Of a stretch of 64,000 nt of DNA, positions 8,211 to 17,798 are shown in pieces. Both the position numbers and the translations under genes were made by a program. Under the pieces are notes generated by a model that saw only the letters and a list, made by a program, of their open reading frames with translations, had not been told where the DNA came from and did no database searches. How positions within the stretch are numbered: the stretch's first letter is position 1; each line of letters starts with the position of its first letter. Source of the stretch: a virus; the IMG/VR virus record IMGVR_UViG_3300005965_000002, positions 124,001 through 188,000 of that record. One strand, 5' to 3'.

Positions 8211-8444
8211 ATGCCAAACCCAAAGGATTATGATAATAAGCAAGATTGGATGGATGCCTGTATGTCCCAACAAAAGGACGAAGGCAAAAATATGAAGAAA
8301 GAAGATGAGAGGGATCAGGCAGTAGCCATTTGTCTAAATATGTGGAGAGATAAGAATAAGAAGACTGCCAGTAAGGGCAAGGTAGCGAGCGCCGCCAAAG
8401 CTTTATATAAATTATCAAAGAAATTAGAAGATCTTGGAAAGTAA
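8211..8444 (+). CDS. Small phage protein with a Cys-containing N-terminal motif
   Basis: A 77-residue protein beginning MPNPKDYDNKQDWMDACM. The start is set by GGAG 8 bases upstream. A GTG at 8172 overlapping the previous stop (GTGA) could give 13 more residues. The pattern MP-P...DxxxxCM...E...RDQAVAICLNMW resembles the short conserved N-terminal motif seen in front of phage prohead proteases and related head proteins. The Lys-rich tail is probably disordered. No protease follows, so a free-standing version of that motif is the best description. Function is unknown. Confidence 0.6.
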   Translation: MPNPKDYDNKQDWMDACMSQQKDEGKNMKKEDERDQAVAICLNMWRDKNKKTASKGKVASAAKALYKLSKKLEDLGK

Positions 8445-8445
8445 A

Positions 8446-9669
8446 ATGAAATATCTCATATCCGATTCCCTGAGACGTATTGCATCCGCTTTAGAAGTTG
8501 ATCTAGATAATGTTAAGAATAGCAAAAAGCCGGTTGTTTTCTTAGGTGGAAATGCTTCTGATAATTCCTGGAGAGAAGATATAAAAAAGGAATTTTCCGA
8601 TAAGATTATGTTTTTGGATCCCTTTGATAAAGATTGGGAAGCAGAAGAAAACATATATAAGGAATTAGAAGCATTGATGAAATCGGACAACGTCGTTTTC
8701 TATAAGGGCGGAGAAGGATCTGAAAAAGAAAAAGAATTTCTTGATCAGGTCAAAAAAAGTAATTACGAAGATTTTGACGACTTGAGCGAGCTAAAGAATT
8801 ATCTAAAAAAGATAAGCGGTAAAATGGAAAAAACTGCTTATCCTATAGTAGGTCAACCCGCTTCTGACCTTAAGTTGGAGAAGCTCGATAAAGAATCCAT
8901 CGAGGCTTTAATAGAGGATTTAAAACAGGGTGTGGATATTAAGGTAGACCCAGAAGTAAAAAAGATTCCCAATATGTCCGATTTGCATGAGTTGAAAGCT
9001 GAAGACATAAAAAAAGAGATAGCTAAAGGTAATCCTTTTTTAAAAGTGTTGCTTGATAAGTATAAGAGTTTACCCGGGAGTAAAAACCCAGCGCTCAAAT
9101 ATGATAAAGAAAAACATATGTATATACCAACTGAATTGGGGCAAATGAGTAAATCAGCAAAGCAAGGAATGGTATATGACCGGAGTTCTACTCAATATGA
9201 TTTTCCTGAATTAATAGCTGATAAAGTTCTGCGCTGGTCTAAAAAGAATGTCCCGGATATTGCACTAGGAGAAGATGGCAGAGAAGATGAGATTCATGTT
9301 ACTATTCTTTATGGGTTGTTTACTACAAATCCTTCCGAAGTAGAAGATATTATAAAAAAGTATAACATAGAACCTTTTGAGATAAGACTATCCTTAATTA
9401 CTGCTTTTTTAAATGGTGACCAGGATGTTTTGAAGATAGATGTAGAATCCTCTGGACTCCACAACCTCCATAAGCTACTCCAAGAAAATATCAAGAATGA
9501 TAACAAATATCCGGAGTACCGACCCCACGTAACTATAGCCTACCTTAAAAAAGGCGAATCAGAAAATTACATAGGTAGAGATGATTTTCAGGGAATATCG
9601 TGCAAGGTGAATAATATTGTTTTTAGCTCCAGAACGGGCGATAAAATAGACATTCCTCTTATTGGTTGA
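8446..9669 (+). CDS. Deoxyribosyltransferase-like domain fused to a 2H phosphoesterase
   Basis: A 407-residue protein with two recognisable ends. Residues about 30-105 carry VVFLGGNASDNSWRED, then DPFDKDWEAEENIY and a NVVFY strand, the layout of nucleoside 2-deoxyribosyltransferase-like domains (FLGG...SxWR...W...E). The C-terminus has two H-x-T motifs, HVTILYG (residue 284 on) and HVTIAYL (residue 361 on), about 77 residues apart, the signature of 2H phosphoesterases (RNA ligase/cyclic phosphodiesterase family). The middle is Lys/Glu-rich linker. The start is ATG 8446 with GGAAAG upstream; an in-frame TTG is at 8434. Phage 2H enzymes of the Acb1 group degrade cyclic-nucleotide defence signals, so an anti-defence role is possible, but an RNA-repair or nucleotide role fits equally. 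Confidence 0.7.
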   Translation: MKYLISDSLRRIASALEVDLDNVKNSKKPVVFLGGNASDNSWREDIKKEFSDKIMFLDPFDKDWEAEENIYKELEALMKSDNVVFYKGGEGSEKEKEFLDQVKKSNYEDFDDLSELKNYLKKISGKMEKTAYPIVGQPASDLKLEKLDKESIEALIEDLKQGVDIKVDPEVKKIPNMSDLHELKAEDIKKEIAKGNPFLKVLLDKYKSLPGSKNPALKYDKEKHMYIPTELGQMSKSAKQGMVYDRSSTQYDFPELIADKVLRWSKKNVPDIALGEDGREDEIHVTILYGLFTTNPSEVEDIIKKYNIEPFEIRLSLITAFLNGDQDVLKIDVESSGLHNLHKLLQENIKNDNKYPEYRPHVTIAYLKKGESENYIGRDDFQGISCKVNNIVFSSRTGDKIDIPLIG

Positions 9670-9671
9670 TA

Positions 9672-9685
9672 ATATTCTATTAATA
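9672..9685 (+). promoter_or_regulatory. Late-promoter-like motif, copy 2
   Basis: ATATTCTATTAATA directly after the previous stop and 62 bases before the next ATG. Confidence 0.55.
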
Positions 9686-9746
9686 ATACACATAAGTAGA
9701 TTCTATAAGATCTCAGACTATATTCATATCCAGAAAGGAGTATGAG

Positions 9747-10853
9747 ATGGCAGAACGTAACTATGTCGCTCTCGTTGATTTCAATGTCAACATCGACAAC
9801 GGTAAGGAGACAGTAAAAATAACGGCTGGCTCTGAGTTTTCATACGACGGGTTGTATGTTACTTTTGGTGATTCCAGAGGAATGTGCAAACCTCTAGGTA
9901 AGATGGCTGGAGAATGGTTTTCAGTATCCAATAATCAGCCAGCACAGACTAAGCCTGCAGCGCCTAACCCCAATACCACTAAATCTAGAGTAGAGAATAG
10001 TGATGAAGTACCGAACGCTCCTGTAGTGAATGCGGGGAAAGATCGAGAACTAGAAGGCATGGTGGATAACTATGAAAAGGGTACTTACAAAAATCCTTCA
10101 GCAAAAGTTATCCACGATGATGAGGCTGTAGTCGGCCAGGTAAAGAATACCGACCAGAACGCAGTAAAAAATACGACAGGTGTTCAGATGAATGAGCAAC
10201 CGGATAGCGAAAAAAGGGTTGTTTATGAGGAAGAAAGGGTTGCTAAGGAAACCGTCCCCCAGAAGCCTGATGAGGGTGAAAAGCACCTGAAGGTAGAAGG
10301 CGAAGGAGATGGCGTTTTAGTTAAGGAAACCAGTCCTCTGTCTGAAGTAGAAAAGCTTAGGAAGCAGTTAGCAGAAGCTGAGGCTCGTCTTGCCGAATCA
10401 CAGAAACCCCAGGTTTCTGTCGAAGAGGATGCAGTTAAAAAGACTTCTGCTCTGAATAACCAATCTACTGATATTGGTTCTTCCACTCAGGCTCAAACTA
10501 TAGAAAAGCCAGCAACTCCAAAGGGGAAACTTTCCGGAAAAAAGACTGGAACTTTGAAGAGAGCGACAAACTCAGGTAGACCTGTAGTGATAGAAGAGCA
10601 AGAGGGTACTGTAGTTGGTAAGGTAAAAAATACCAACGTTAATCAGACAAAGGATGGTATTACCATCCGTACCCGTGTGAAGAATATGGATGATGTGGAG
10701 GAGGCGGCGGTTACCTATGGTAACTCTGTACCGGATGAACCCTCTGTAGAAATAACCGGGTCTGAACCATCAGCAGTTGACGCCTCTGATGTCGGTGTGC
10801 CTGTTCAAAAGGATGCTGATATCGACGTAGAGGATTTACTTAGCGAAATATAA
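9747..10853 (+). CDS. Disordered virion-type protein with a short N-terminal domain
   Basis: A 368-residue protein with a good AAAGGAG site. Residues 1-70 form a small beta-rich domain (YVALVDFNVN...GSEFSYDGLYVTF). The remainder is Pro/Lys/Glu/Thr/Val-rich and probably disordered, with one coiled-coil block (VEKLRKQLAEAEARLAES). Two degenerate repeats VVGQVKNTDQN and VVGKVKNTNVNQ are about 155 residues apart. Nothing enzymatic is seen. Size, composition and location suggest a head or neck accessory protein, which is inference. Confidence 0.6.
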   Translation: MAERNYVALVDFNVNIDNGKETVKITAGSEFSYDGLYVTFGDSRGMCKPLGKMAGEWFSVSNNQPAQTKPAAPNPNTTKSRVENSDEVPNAPVVNAGKDRELEGMVDNYEKGTYKNPSAKVIHDDEAVVGQVKNTDQNAVKNTTGVQMNEQPDSEKRVVYEEERVAKETVPQKPDEGEKHLKVEGEGDGVLVKETSPLSEVEKLRKQLAEAEARLAESQKPQVSVEEDAVKKTSALNNQSTDIGSSTQAQTIEKPATPKGKLSGKKTGTLKRATNSGRPVVIEEQEGTVVGKVKNTNVNQTKDGITIRTRVKNMDDVEEAAVTYGNSVPDEPSVEITGSEPSAVDASDVGVPVQKDADIDVEDLLSEI

Positions 10854-10864
10854 GGTAGGTTCAA

Positions 10865-12625
10865 GTGGCGGCAAGGGTTTGGAAAGTAGTGGCTGATTAT
10901 TTAGACGGCCCAAACTATAGCGTTTTCTTTCAAGAACCTGCCTGGATGGACTATATGAAGCAGAAGGCTGAGAAGCCTAAAGGAAAAGCTCCTGAGTCCA
11001 TTAAGAAGATGATCAAAGAAAAAGGTCTTTCCGAACCCTTCCCCGCCTATAATCCTTATGATTATCAGTCTCCTACTGATAAGCCAAAGGATTTAAAAGA
11101 CGGGCCTCCTTTTCAAAACGAATTTCCCAATTATCCTATTAATCCTCCCCACGCTGAATTTAACAGAGGTAAAGTATTCAGCCCAGGTGGAGTAATGGAT
11201 TATAAGTATAAGACACGTAACCAAGATTGGACACAGGATCCGAGCGAGCAGTATCCTGCCATCAGTATAGACCGTAAGTATGCTTCTGATGAGCAGGTAA
11301 AGAGGGTGGTAGCTGGGTACTTACTCCAGCATATGCCTCTGGTGCTCAATCCAGAAGATTTCGATGATTTTGGAGCGTATATAAAGACAGCCGCAAGCTT
11401 AAATGAGATCATATCAAAGGATTTTCACTATAAAAATGATGAAAAGATTAATAGAGCAGAACAGTGCTCTGTAAAACGCTTGAATCGACCAAGTGAGATA
11501 GAGCAAGGAATGATACGCTACCATGTAAATTGTACTGGGTCCCCGGATACACATACAGTTGTTTTTCAGTTTATGAGGGATAAAACAGGGAGACGTCCTG
11601 ACACATATGCAGATTACCCTGTACAGATAGCGTGTAGCTGTGAATCTTTTCTTTTTTATGGGGCTCAGTATTATGCCGTGCAGGGTGAGTACATGTATAT
11701 GCCGAGATTTAGAAGATCCTTGGTTCCTCCCACTCCACACGAACAGATTTCTAGCACGGAAGGCAACAGACTGAATCCTGGTAGAGGTTTGAATTTTAGG
11801 GTGTGTAAACATATTCTTGCTTGCTATAACCAAATAAAAGGAATGAGGATTACAAAATACTATAGAAATTACCCGGAAATTGGGGCTCCTTCGAAGATAA
11901 TGAATAAGGAGCAGTGGAAAAAATTACTTAAGTTTGAATTTACTAAAGAAAACATTGTAAAAAGATTGACCTCATCAAAGCCAAAAATACCAGCATACTA
12001 TTCTAGTAAAAACATTAAACCTGAGTTAAATAAGTGGTTTAGAGAAGTATATGTTCCTAGAACAGAAGATGAAAAGATAAAGATTCTTGAAACGTTAGTG
12101 GAGCATCCTGAAGAAATTTTCTTTCTTGCAATAAAGGATGCGTACTTCCGACAGGGTAATCTTTCGAAGAGATATGTTGATAAGGTATATGATCTACTGT
12201 CAAAAGTTATAATGCCAGAAAGTGACCAAGAGCCCAGACAAGAGAAAATGGAAGGGGTGCCTGAGGAACAACAAGAGGTAGGCAAAGGCACTGGTATGGT
12301 CATTCCAGATGTAGAGAATATCCTGTCCGAGCGTGTAGAAGGTGAATTCGATGAAAGCATGATAAAAGATATTGAGACAGAGATAGAAAATATTAACCCG
12401 GAACTAAAGGGTGATAAGAAGGAACAAGCTATAGAAACCATAAAGTCTCAATTGATTGATGGCTTAGCCAAAGAAATAGAAGATGAGCTTAAGAAGCCTT
12501 ATGCTACCACGCCACAGGAAAAAATAGATAACAAATTAAAAAAGATAACACCTACATCTATAAGGAGAAAAATATGGAAGTCTATACAGCAGAATGGTCT
12601 GCAGCAGATATTAGGGGAGCTATAA
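10865..12625 (+). CDS. Large virion-region protein with a SWIM-type zinc-binding motif
   Basis: A 586-residue protein with a GTG start 11 bases after the previous stop. The central region has CSC (C257, C259) followed by a long insert and then CKH (C314, H316), matching the CxC...CxH arrangement of SWIM zinc fingers, which bind DNA or protein. The Pro-rich N-terminus (about 1-130) and the highly charged C-terminal coiled coil (about 440-586) flank it. The last 52 bases overlap the next gene. It is not a known structural protein to me; a DNA-binding head or packaging accessory is plausible. Confidence 0.65.
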   Translation: MAARVWKVVADYLDGPNYSVFFQEPAWMDYMKQKAEKPKGKAPESIKKMIKEKGLSEPFPAYNPYDYQSPTDKPKDLKDGPPFQNEFPNYPINPPHAEFNRGKVFSPGGVMDYKYKTRNQDWTQDPSEQYPAISIDRKYASDEQVKRVVAGYLLQHMPLVLNPEDFDDFGAYIKTAASLNEIISKDFHYKNDEKINRAEQCSVKRLNRPSEIEQGMIRYHVNCTGSPDTHTVVFQFMRDKTGRRPDTYADYPVQIACSCESFLFYGAQYYAVQGEYMYMPRFRRSLVPPTPHEQISSTEGNRLNPGRGLNFRVCKHILACYNQIKGMRITKYYRNYPEIGAPSKIMNKEQWKKLLKFEFTKENIVKRLTSSKPKIPAYYSSKNIKPELNKWFREVYVPRTEDEKIKILETLVEHPEEIFFLAIKDAYFRQGNLSKRYVDKVYDLLSKVIMPESDQEPRQEKMEGVPEEQQEVGKGTGMVIPDVENILSERVEGEFDESMIKDIETEIENINPELKGDKKEQAIETIKSQLIDGLAKEIEDELKKPYATTPQEKIDNKLKKITPTSIRRKIWKSIQQNGLQQILGEL

Positions 12626-12861
12626 ATTTAGGATTCCATTATTTAGAAAACATGGACTGTATTGTGGGTCATGTGTTTACGCCTCCCATATTAATGAAAA
12701 ATATCATTATAGAGTGCTCCGAGGATGTAGTGTTTGACTTCATACCCGAAGGCATCGGCTTAATTAGAACAGCCTATTTAAAGTATAAGTTTGGGAAGAA
12801 TAATAAAATTGTTTTTGTCGATCAGCATAAGACAAAAGAGGTGGTCATTACTTTAAAATAA
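12574..12861 (+). CDS. Small protein of unknown function
   Basis: A 95-residue protein starting inside the end of the upstream gene; the ATG has a strong AAGGAG site, so the 52-base overlap looks genuine. Mixed alpha/beta composition with several hydrophobic strands (IVGHVFTPPILMKNIIIEC; NKIVFV). No motif recognised. Confidence 0.6.
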   Translation: MEVYTAEWSAADIRGAINLGFHYLENMDCIVGHVFTPPILMKNIIIECSEDVVFDFIPEGIGLIRTAYLKYKFGKNNKIVFVDQHKTKEVVITLK

Positions 12862-12905
12862 AGATCAATATAGATATATTATACCAGACAATATAAGGAG
12901 ATAAC

Positions 12906-13367
12906 ATGCCTACCTATGAATACCGCTGCAGTGAATGTGGGACAATAAAGGAAATTGTCCACTCAATCAAGGAATCCCCAAAGTTTTTTTGTGAGTCATG
13001 CGATCCTGAAAATAAAAAAGACCCCTTAGAGCGTCTGATTTCCCAAAACATAGCCGGGGGCTTTTGCTTTAAAGGGATGGGTACGGAGAGCATGATTTGG
13101 AAAGAGAAGCGTATAAGGAATAAGAAAAACGCTGATCTTGAGATGCGCCAGTTGGAGCGTTGGGGAGGTTCCACCCCTAAGCTTACCCCAAATGTTGGTG
13201 GTGAGGTCTATGATAGCTGGGACGATGCCGGTAAAGCTGCGAAATCCAAGGGTTTAGATGACTCAAAGTATAAGCAGCAAGCTGAGGCCAGTAAGAGTAT
13301 CAGCAAAGTATCAGGTATTGATGACAGTAAGTGGAAGGCTGTGAAAGAGAAAAAGAATTCCGTATGA
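12906..13367 (+). CDS. FmdB-type zinc ribbon protein (first copy)
   Basis: A 153-residue protein beginning MPTYEYRCSECG, the classic start of FmdB-family zinc ribbons, with a second pair CESC about 20 residues later to complete the four-Cys site. The rest (about 60-153) is charged and helical with repeated DDSKYK/DDSKWK units. Phages often carry such proteins among head-tail genes, where their job is unclear. A related gene is at 46939-47397. The stop overlaps the next ATG (ATGA). Confidence 0.75.
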   Translation: MPTYEYRCSECGTIKEIVHSIKESPKFFCESCDPENKKDPLERLISQNIAGGFCFKGMGTESMIWKEKRIRNKKNADLEMRQLERWGGSTPKLTPNVGGEVYDSWDDAGKAAKSKGLDDSKYKQQAEASKSISKVSGIDDSKWKAVKEKKNSV

Positions 13368-13630
13368 CCCCAAATTATATAACCATGGTAGGATGGTTAG
13401 GATCTTTTTTCTTAATAGCTTGCGGAGTCCCTCAGCTTTTTAAAACCGTTAAAACAAAAAAAGTAGATGATATATCTATTCTTTTTTTGTTATCTTGGTT
13501 TTTTGGAGAAGTTTTTTCTCTTTTATTTGTGCTGATCCGAGCACCTGAAGTTCCCCTAATAGCAAACTATTCATGGAATCTTTTGATAACCGGGACGCTT
13601 TTGGTTTTTTATATCGTATATAGGAGATAA
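13364..13630 (+). CDS. SemiSWEET-like PQ-loop membrane protein
   Basis: An 88-residue protein with three predicted membrane helices (about 8-26, 37-57, 66-85). The first helix contains the Pro-Gln pair of PQ-loop proteins (CGVPQLFKTVKTKKVDDIS), and length, three-helix topology and PQ position match bacterial SemiSWEET half-transporters, which work as dimers moving sugars. The ATG overlapping the upstream stop (ATGA) is chosen over an in-frame GTG at 13331. The next gene, 2 bases on, encodes four glycosyltransferase modules, so a link to sugar supply or glycan handling is plausible. Transport is inferred from family resemblance. Confidence 0.7.
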   Translation: MTPNYITMVGWLGSFFLIACGVPQLFKTVKTKKVDDISILFLLSWFFGEVFSLLFVLIRAPEVPLIANYSWNLLITGTLLVFYIVYRR

Positions 13631-13632
13631 AG

Positions 13633-16600
13633 ATGGAAAATGCCCTTAAAAAAGGATTAAGCTTAAGTCTTATTGTGGGCCCCGGTGAATCCTCTGAGCT
13701 GGAGAGATGTTTAAAGTCCTGTATTGGATCATTAAACGGGAAAAAGGATCTTTTTGATGAGATAAACATCACATTTGCTACAAAAAAAGAAGACGATAAA
13801 GTCTGGGAGGTAGCAAAAAAGTATGGTACTAAAGTTACGAGATTCGATTGGATAAATGATTTTTCTGCTGCAAGAAATTTCAACTTCAACCAATCAGAGA
13901 TGTCTCATATCTTCTGGGTAGATGCCGATGACGTTATAAAGCCCGAGCAGTACGATAAGTTACTGGAAAGAAAAGAACGTATCTATCAGTTAGATATGAT
14001 TTTAATTTCCTACGTATACGCGCACGACAACGAAGATAAACCTGTCATAGTTCTACCCCGCGAACGAATAGTCAGAAATTGCCCTCAGATAAGGTGGGAG
14101 GATCCGATACACGAGTACCTTCCCATGCTAGCAAACTTTAAAATGCAGGAATGGAAAGATTTAGCGCTTGACCACTATCGGATGAAACCATTTAATCCGG
14201 AGCGAAATGTTTCCATACTAGCGGAACAGTACAAGAAGCCTACCTGTACACCTCGGAATAAGTTTTACTATGGAAAAGAATTATTTGATATACAGCAGTA
14301 CGATAAAGCTCTTCCTATTCTTGAAGAATATGTAAACGAAGGAAAAGATTTCCGAGATAATCTAACGGTTGCTTGCATAAAACTAGCAACGTACTATTAC
14401 GTAAATAATGATAAGCCCTCTGCAAAGGATTTTGCTCTAAGGGGTATGCGGTTTAATAGTGAGTATGCAGAGAACTACGTAATAGTAGGAGATGTGTTAG
14501 CTGAATCAGGATTGTTTGATGAGGCTATCCAATATTATTCAGAAGCATCCGGCAAGAAGCTAACCGGGGGTATGTCTCAGCTAGTAGATTATTACGGGTT
14601 TATTCCGAATTATCGTTTAGCCGTGATGTACGCCAATAAGCGGGATTATAAGAAGTCCAAGGAATATGCCTTACAGGCATTGGAAATAAAACCTAATAAT
14701 CCTGAATTAAAAAATTTGGTAAACCAATTGGACACCAACATCTCTGAGAGCGAAAAAGAGAAGGTAATGGATGAGAACTTTGTAAATGAGTTGCAAAAGT
14801 TCTTGTCTGACCATAATTTTTCCTTAGCTGTTGAAGAAAACAATTCTTTCTTTGGAAGAATAAAACTTTCTGTAAAAAAGAATGTTTCTATAGCCTGGAT
14901 GTTGCCTGGTATAAATCCAGAAGATCCTGCCACCCGTATACGTCGGTTGAATATAAATAAATATTTTAACGATAACTCTGTCGGTGTCAAAACATGTATA
15001 GTAACCAATTATCTCACACTGTCTCCTTATGAGATAAGAAACAAGATAGGCGAGAGCACCGTAGCTGTTTTTACGACCTATACCTCGAAGGATAAGGAAG
15101 CAATAGATTATCTGAAAAATATAGGAGTACGAGTAATCTATGATATCGCTGAAGCCATCTTTGATATGCCGGGTGTTGCAGAATGCCTGAAATTAGCGGA
15201 TGGTATAGTATGCTGTTCCGAGAAGCTTGCAGAAATGTGTATGGAAAGAGGCCTGCGGAATGTAATGGTTATTAAGGATGCCATAGAAAAGTGGGCTCCA
15301 GTAAAAGAACACAAAGAAATAGAAAAACCAAAAGCTCTCTATATGGGTATGGGCGGTAACAGCTTTCTTGTTACAGAATTCTTAAAAGACACAATTACTG
15401 AAGCTGGTTATGATTTAGAAGTAATTACTGAATGGGATGACGCTACTAAGAAATGGTCATTGGAAACCTGGGCGGAAGATATGGTAGCGTGCGATGTTGT
15501 GTTATGCCCCCAAAGAGTTGACGTGCAGCCTGCGAAGTCGGACGTTAAGGCCTCAGTAGCAATGGCATTGGGAATGCCCGTTATAGCCAGCAGCCTGCCT
15601 TCTTATAGAACTATAATCAAAAATGGTGAAAACGGATACATATGCGAGACTAAGGACGATTGGAAAGAAGCTCTGATTAAATGCAAGGATTATAAACATA
15701 GAGCAGAAATCGGAAAGAAAGCTAGAGAATCTATAAAGGATCATAGCATAGAAAAAGTAACTGAGCAATGGAAGCAGGCTAGCCTGGAAACTCTTGAGAG
15801 TGAACAGACAAGCGTTCAGATCCAGCAGTCAACTCCAGATAAAAGAAGAGACATTGTAGACATAATCATTCCTAATTATCAGAATGTAGACTATTTGAAG
15901 ATGTGTCTCACATCGATAAGGATGAATACACTTTATCCTTATCATATCATCATTTCGGATGCAGGTAGCAATAAAGATACATGGGAGTACCTTAAGTCAT
16001 TAAAGGGAATTACGATCCTCGGCGAGGAGGGTGTTAGAAAAACATATTCCGAAACATGCAACACCGGGATAGAAGCGTCTTCTTCTAAGTTCTTTGTGAT
16101 TATTAATTCTGATATTATCGTGTCCAAGGGTTGGATTACAAATATGATGGACAAGATGACGTCAGTTGATCGATTAGCTGCCTGCGGAGTCCTATCTAAT
16201 TGTGATAGAGGGTGGCTGCACAATGTCCCTGGCAGAGATGACATACCGCAGTACCCTATGCGTTTAGAAAAAGCAGGAATAGATCTGGTTCCCGGCATGA
16301 AGAAAGATCAAATAGCTCCTCATATAGAAGAGCTGTACGCTTTTATGGATGCCTCTAACAAGAGATACAAAGGAAAATTTACCCCTCAGAAATGGGTAGC
16401 TGGTTACGCTACGGTATATGCACGCAGTGCTATTAATGAGGTCGGTCTCTTTGATCCTAGATATAAAAATGGGTGCGAAGATTCAGACCTTTGCTATCGT
16501 TTAGAGAAGTGTGGCTATGCCATGGGTCAGGCTATTGATGCTTTTGTTTTCCATTTCGGGGGCGTAAGCAGGGGTGCTTATCAAGATGAGGGGCGGGAGC

Positions 16601-17787
16601 ATTACGATAAGGAAGACAAGGAAAATCATGCAAAGATTAGAACTAAGTGGGCTAAACCCAGAGTGGCTATTTACACAGGACCAGCATGGGAGCCTTGGGA
16701 TAAGGAAAAAGTTGATGAGGGCATGGCCGGATCAGAAACTTGGGCAGTGTATTTAGCCGAAGCCTTTGTACGAAAAGGGTATGAGGTAAGAGTGTACAAT
16801 GATCTTACGGGAGATAAGAAAATACCCAAGGTAGAGCCTGTTTATTTAGATGGAGGTAGAGGAGTCGCCGGTGGAGTAATCTATAGGGATTACTCTGAGA
16901 TGATGGAAGATCTAAAGTACGACCATATAGATCATTTCATATGTTCACGCTCGGTTGCTCCTTTTTACGAAAATCTGCATTCAGGACGAAACTATGTAAT
17001 GATACATGATATCTGGTTGTCACAGGATCCTAATTATGATTTAATTTCCTGGAAAATACAGAGGTATGCCTATTTAAGTGAATGGCATAAAGCATTTCTC
17101 TTACAGCATCATAAAAACATGCCTGCAGAGAAAATGTTTTTAACAGCGAATGGAGTAGTGCAGGATTGGTACTCCGATGTAGATAGTTATGAAAAGAAAA
17201 ATATGGCTGTTTACAGCTCTTCCCCTGATAGGGGTTTATATCAGCTACTACAGATGGTACCTATGATTAGAGAAGAAGTAAAAGATTTTGAGCTGAATGT
17301 TTGCTATGGTTTTTATAACTGGGAAACCGCCGCAAAGTCTCGAAATGATATAGCATCTCTCCATTTGATAGAAAAAATTAAAGATCTGATGAATCAGCCT
17401 GGTGTAAATTACTTAGGAAGAGTCTCTAAAAAGGAGTTGGCTGAGTTACAGAAGCAAGCTAAAGTTTGGCTTTATCCGACCTGGTTTGCTGAAACCTTCT
17501 GTATAGGAAGCGTAGAGTGTGGCCTTAGCAAGTGTGCCCTGCTTACAACGGATCTAGCAGGATTACAGACGACAGCCAAAGATGCTGCGATAATGCTTAA
17601 CCCGAACGGATTGAGCAGAGACGGAGAGTACCCAGACACGTATATAAATGAATTCGTTAGCAAAGCTATTGATCTACTAAATAACGAGGAAGTTAGAAGA
17701 GAATGGGCTGATAAAGCTTATAATAAGATGCTAAATTATACATGGGATAAAATCGCAGACGGATGGGAACAACAATTTAAAGACTAA
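13633..17787 (+). CDS. Giant multi-domain glycosyltransferase (GT2-TPR-GT4-GT2-GT4 type)
   Basis: A 1384-residue protein. In order: a GT-A/GT2 module (about 1-225) with the DxD-type motif WVDADD (96-100 region); TPR-like helical repeats (about 225-370, e.g. AENYVIVGDVLAESGLFDEA); a GT-B/GT4 module (about 418-715, with PVIASSLPSYRTIIKNGENG); a second GT2 module (about 741-1005, opening DIIIPNYQNVDYL, INSDI as the DxD equivalent, and CEDSDLCYRL as the acceptor-base region); and a final GT4-like module (about 1010-1384, GMAGSETWAVYLAEAF and LYPTWFAETFCIGSVE). It probably builds a short glycan in a coupled way on a virion or host surface target. It follows a SemiSWEET-like gene. No signal peptide is present, so it should act in the cytoplasm. 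Confidence 0.85.
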   Translation: MENALKKGLSLSLIVGPGESSELERCLKSCIGSLNGKKDLFDEINITFATKKEDDKVWEVAKKYGTKVTRFDWINDFSAARNFNFNQSEMSHIFWVDADDVIKPEQYDKLLERKERIYQLDMILISYVYAHDNEDKPVIVLPRERIVRNCPQIRWEDPIHEYLPMLANFKMQEWKDLALDHYRMKPFNPERNVSILAEQYKKPTCTPRNKFYYGKELFDIQQYDKALPILEEYVNEGKDFRDNLTVACIKLATYYYVNNDKPSAKDFALRGMRFNSEYAENYVIVGDVLAESGLFDEAIQYYSEASGKKLTGGMSQLVDYYGFIPNYRLAVMYANKRDYKKSKEYALQALEIKPNNPELKNLVNQLDTNISESEKEKVMDENFVNELQKFLSDHNFSLAVEENNSFFGRIKLSVKKNVSIAWMLPGINPEDPATRIRRLNINKYFNDNSVGVKTCIVTNYLTLSPYEIRNKIGESTVAVFTTYTSKDKEAIDYLKNIGVRVIYDIAEAIFDMPGVAECLKLADGIVCCSEKLAEMCMERGLRNVMVIKDAIEKWAPVKEHKEIEKPKALYMGMGGNSFLVTEFLKDTITEAGYDLEVITEWDDATKKWSLETWAEDMVACDVVLCPQRVDVQPAKSDVKASVAMALGMPVIASSLPSYRTIIKNGENGYICETKDDWKEALIKCKDYKHRAEIGKKARESIKDHSIEKVTEQWKQASLETLESEQTSVQIQQSTPDKRRDIVDIIIPNYQNVDYLKMCLTSIRMNTLYPYHIIISDAGSNKDTWEYLKSLKGITILGEEGVRKTYSETCNTGIEASSSKFFVIINSDIIVSKGWITNMMDKMTSVDRLAACGVLSNCDRGWLHNVPGRDDIPQYPMRLEKAGIDLVPGMKKDQIAPHIEELYAFMDASNKRYKGKFTPQKWVAGYATVYARSAINEVGLFDPRYKNGCEDSDLCYRLEKCGYAMGQAIDAFVFHFGGVSRGAYQDEGREHYDKEDKENHAKIRTKWAKPRVAIYTGPAWEPWDKEKVDEGMAGSETWAVYLAEAFVRKGYEVRVYNDLTGDKKIPKVEPVYLDGGRGVAGGVIYRDYSEMMEDLKYDHIDHFICSRSVAPFYENLHSGRNYVMIHDIWLSQDPNYDLISWKIQRYAYLSEWHKAFLLQHHKNMPAEKMFLTANGVVQDWYSDVDSYEKKNMAVYSSSPDRGLYQLLQMVPMIREEVKDFELNVCYGFYNWETAAKSRNDIASLHLIEKIKDLMNQPGVNYLGRVSKKELAELQKQAKVWLYPTWFAETFCIGSVECGLSKCALLTTDLAGLQTTAKDAAIMLNPNGLSRDGEYPDTYINEFVSKAIDLLNNEEVRREWADKAYNKMLNYTWDKIADGWEQQFKD

Positions 17788-17798
17788 GGGGAATAAAA

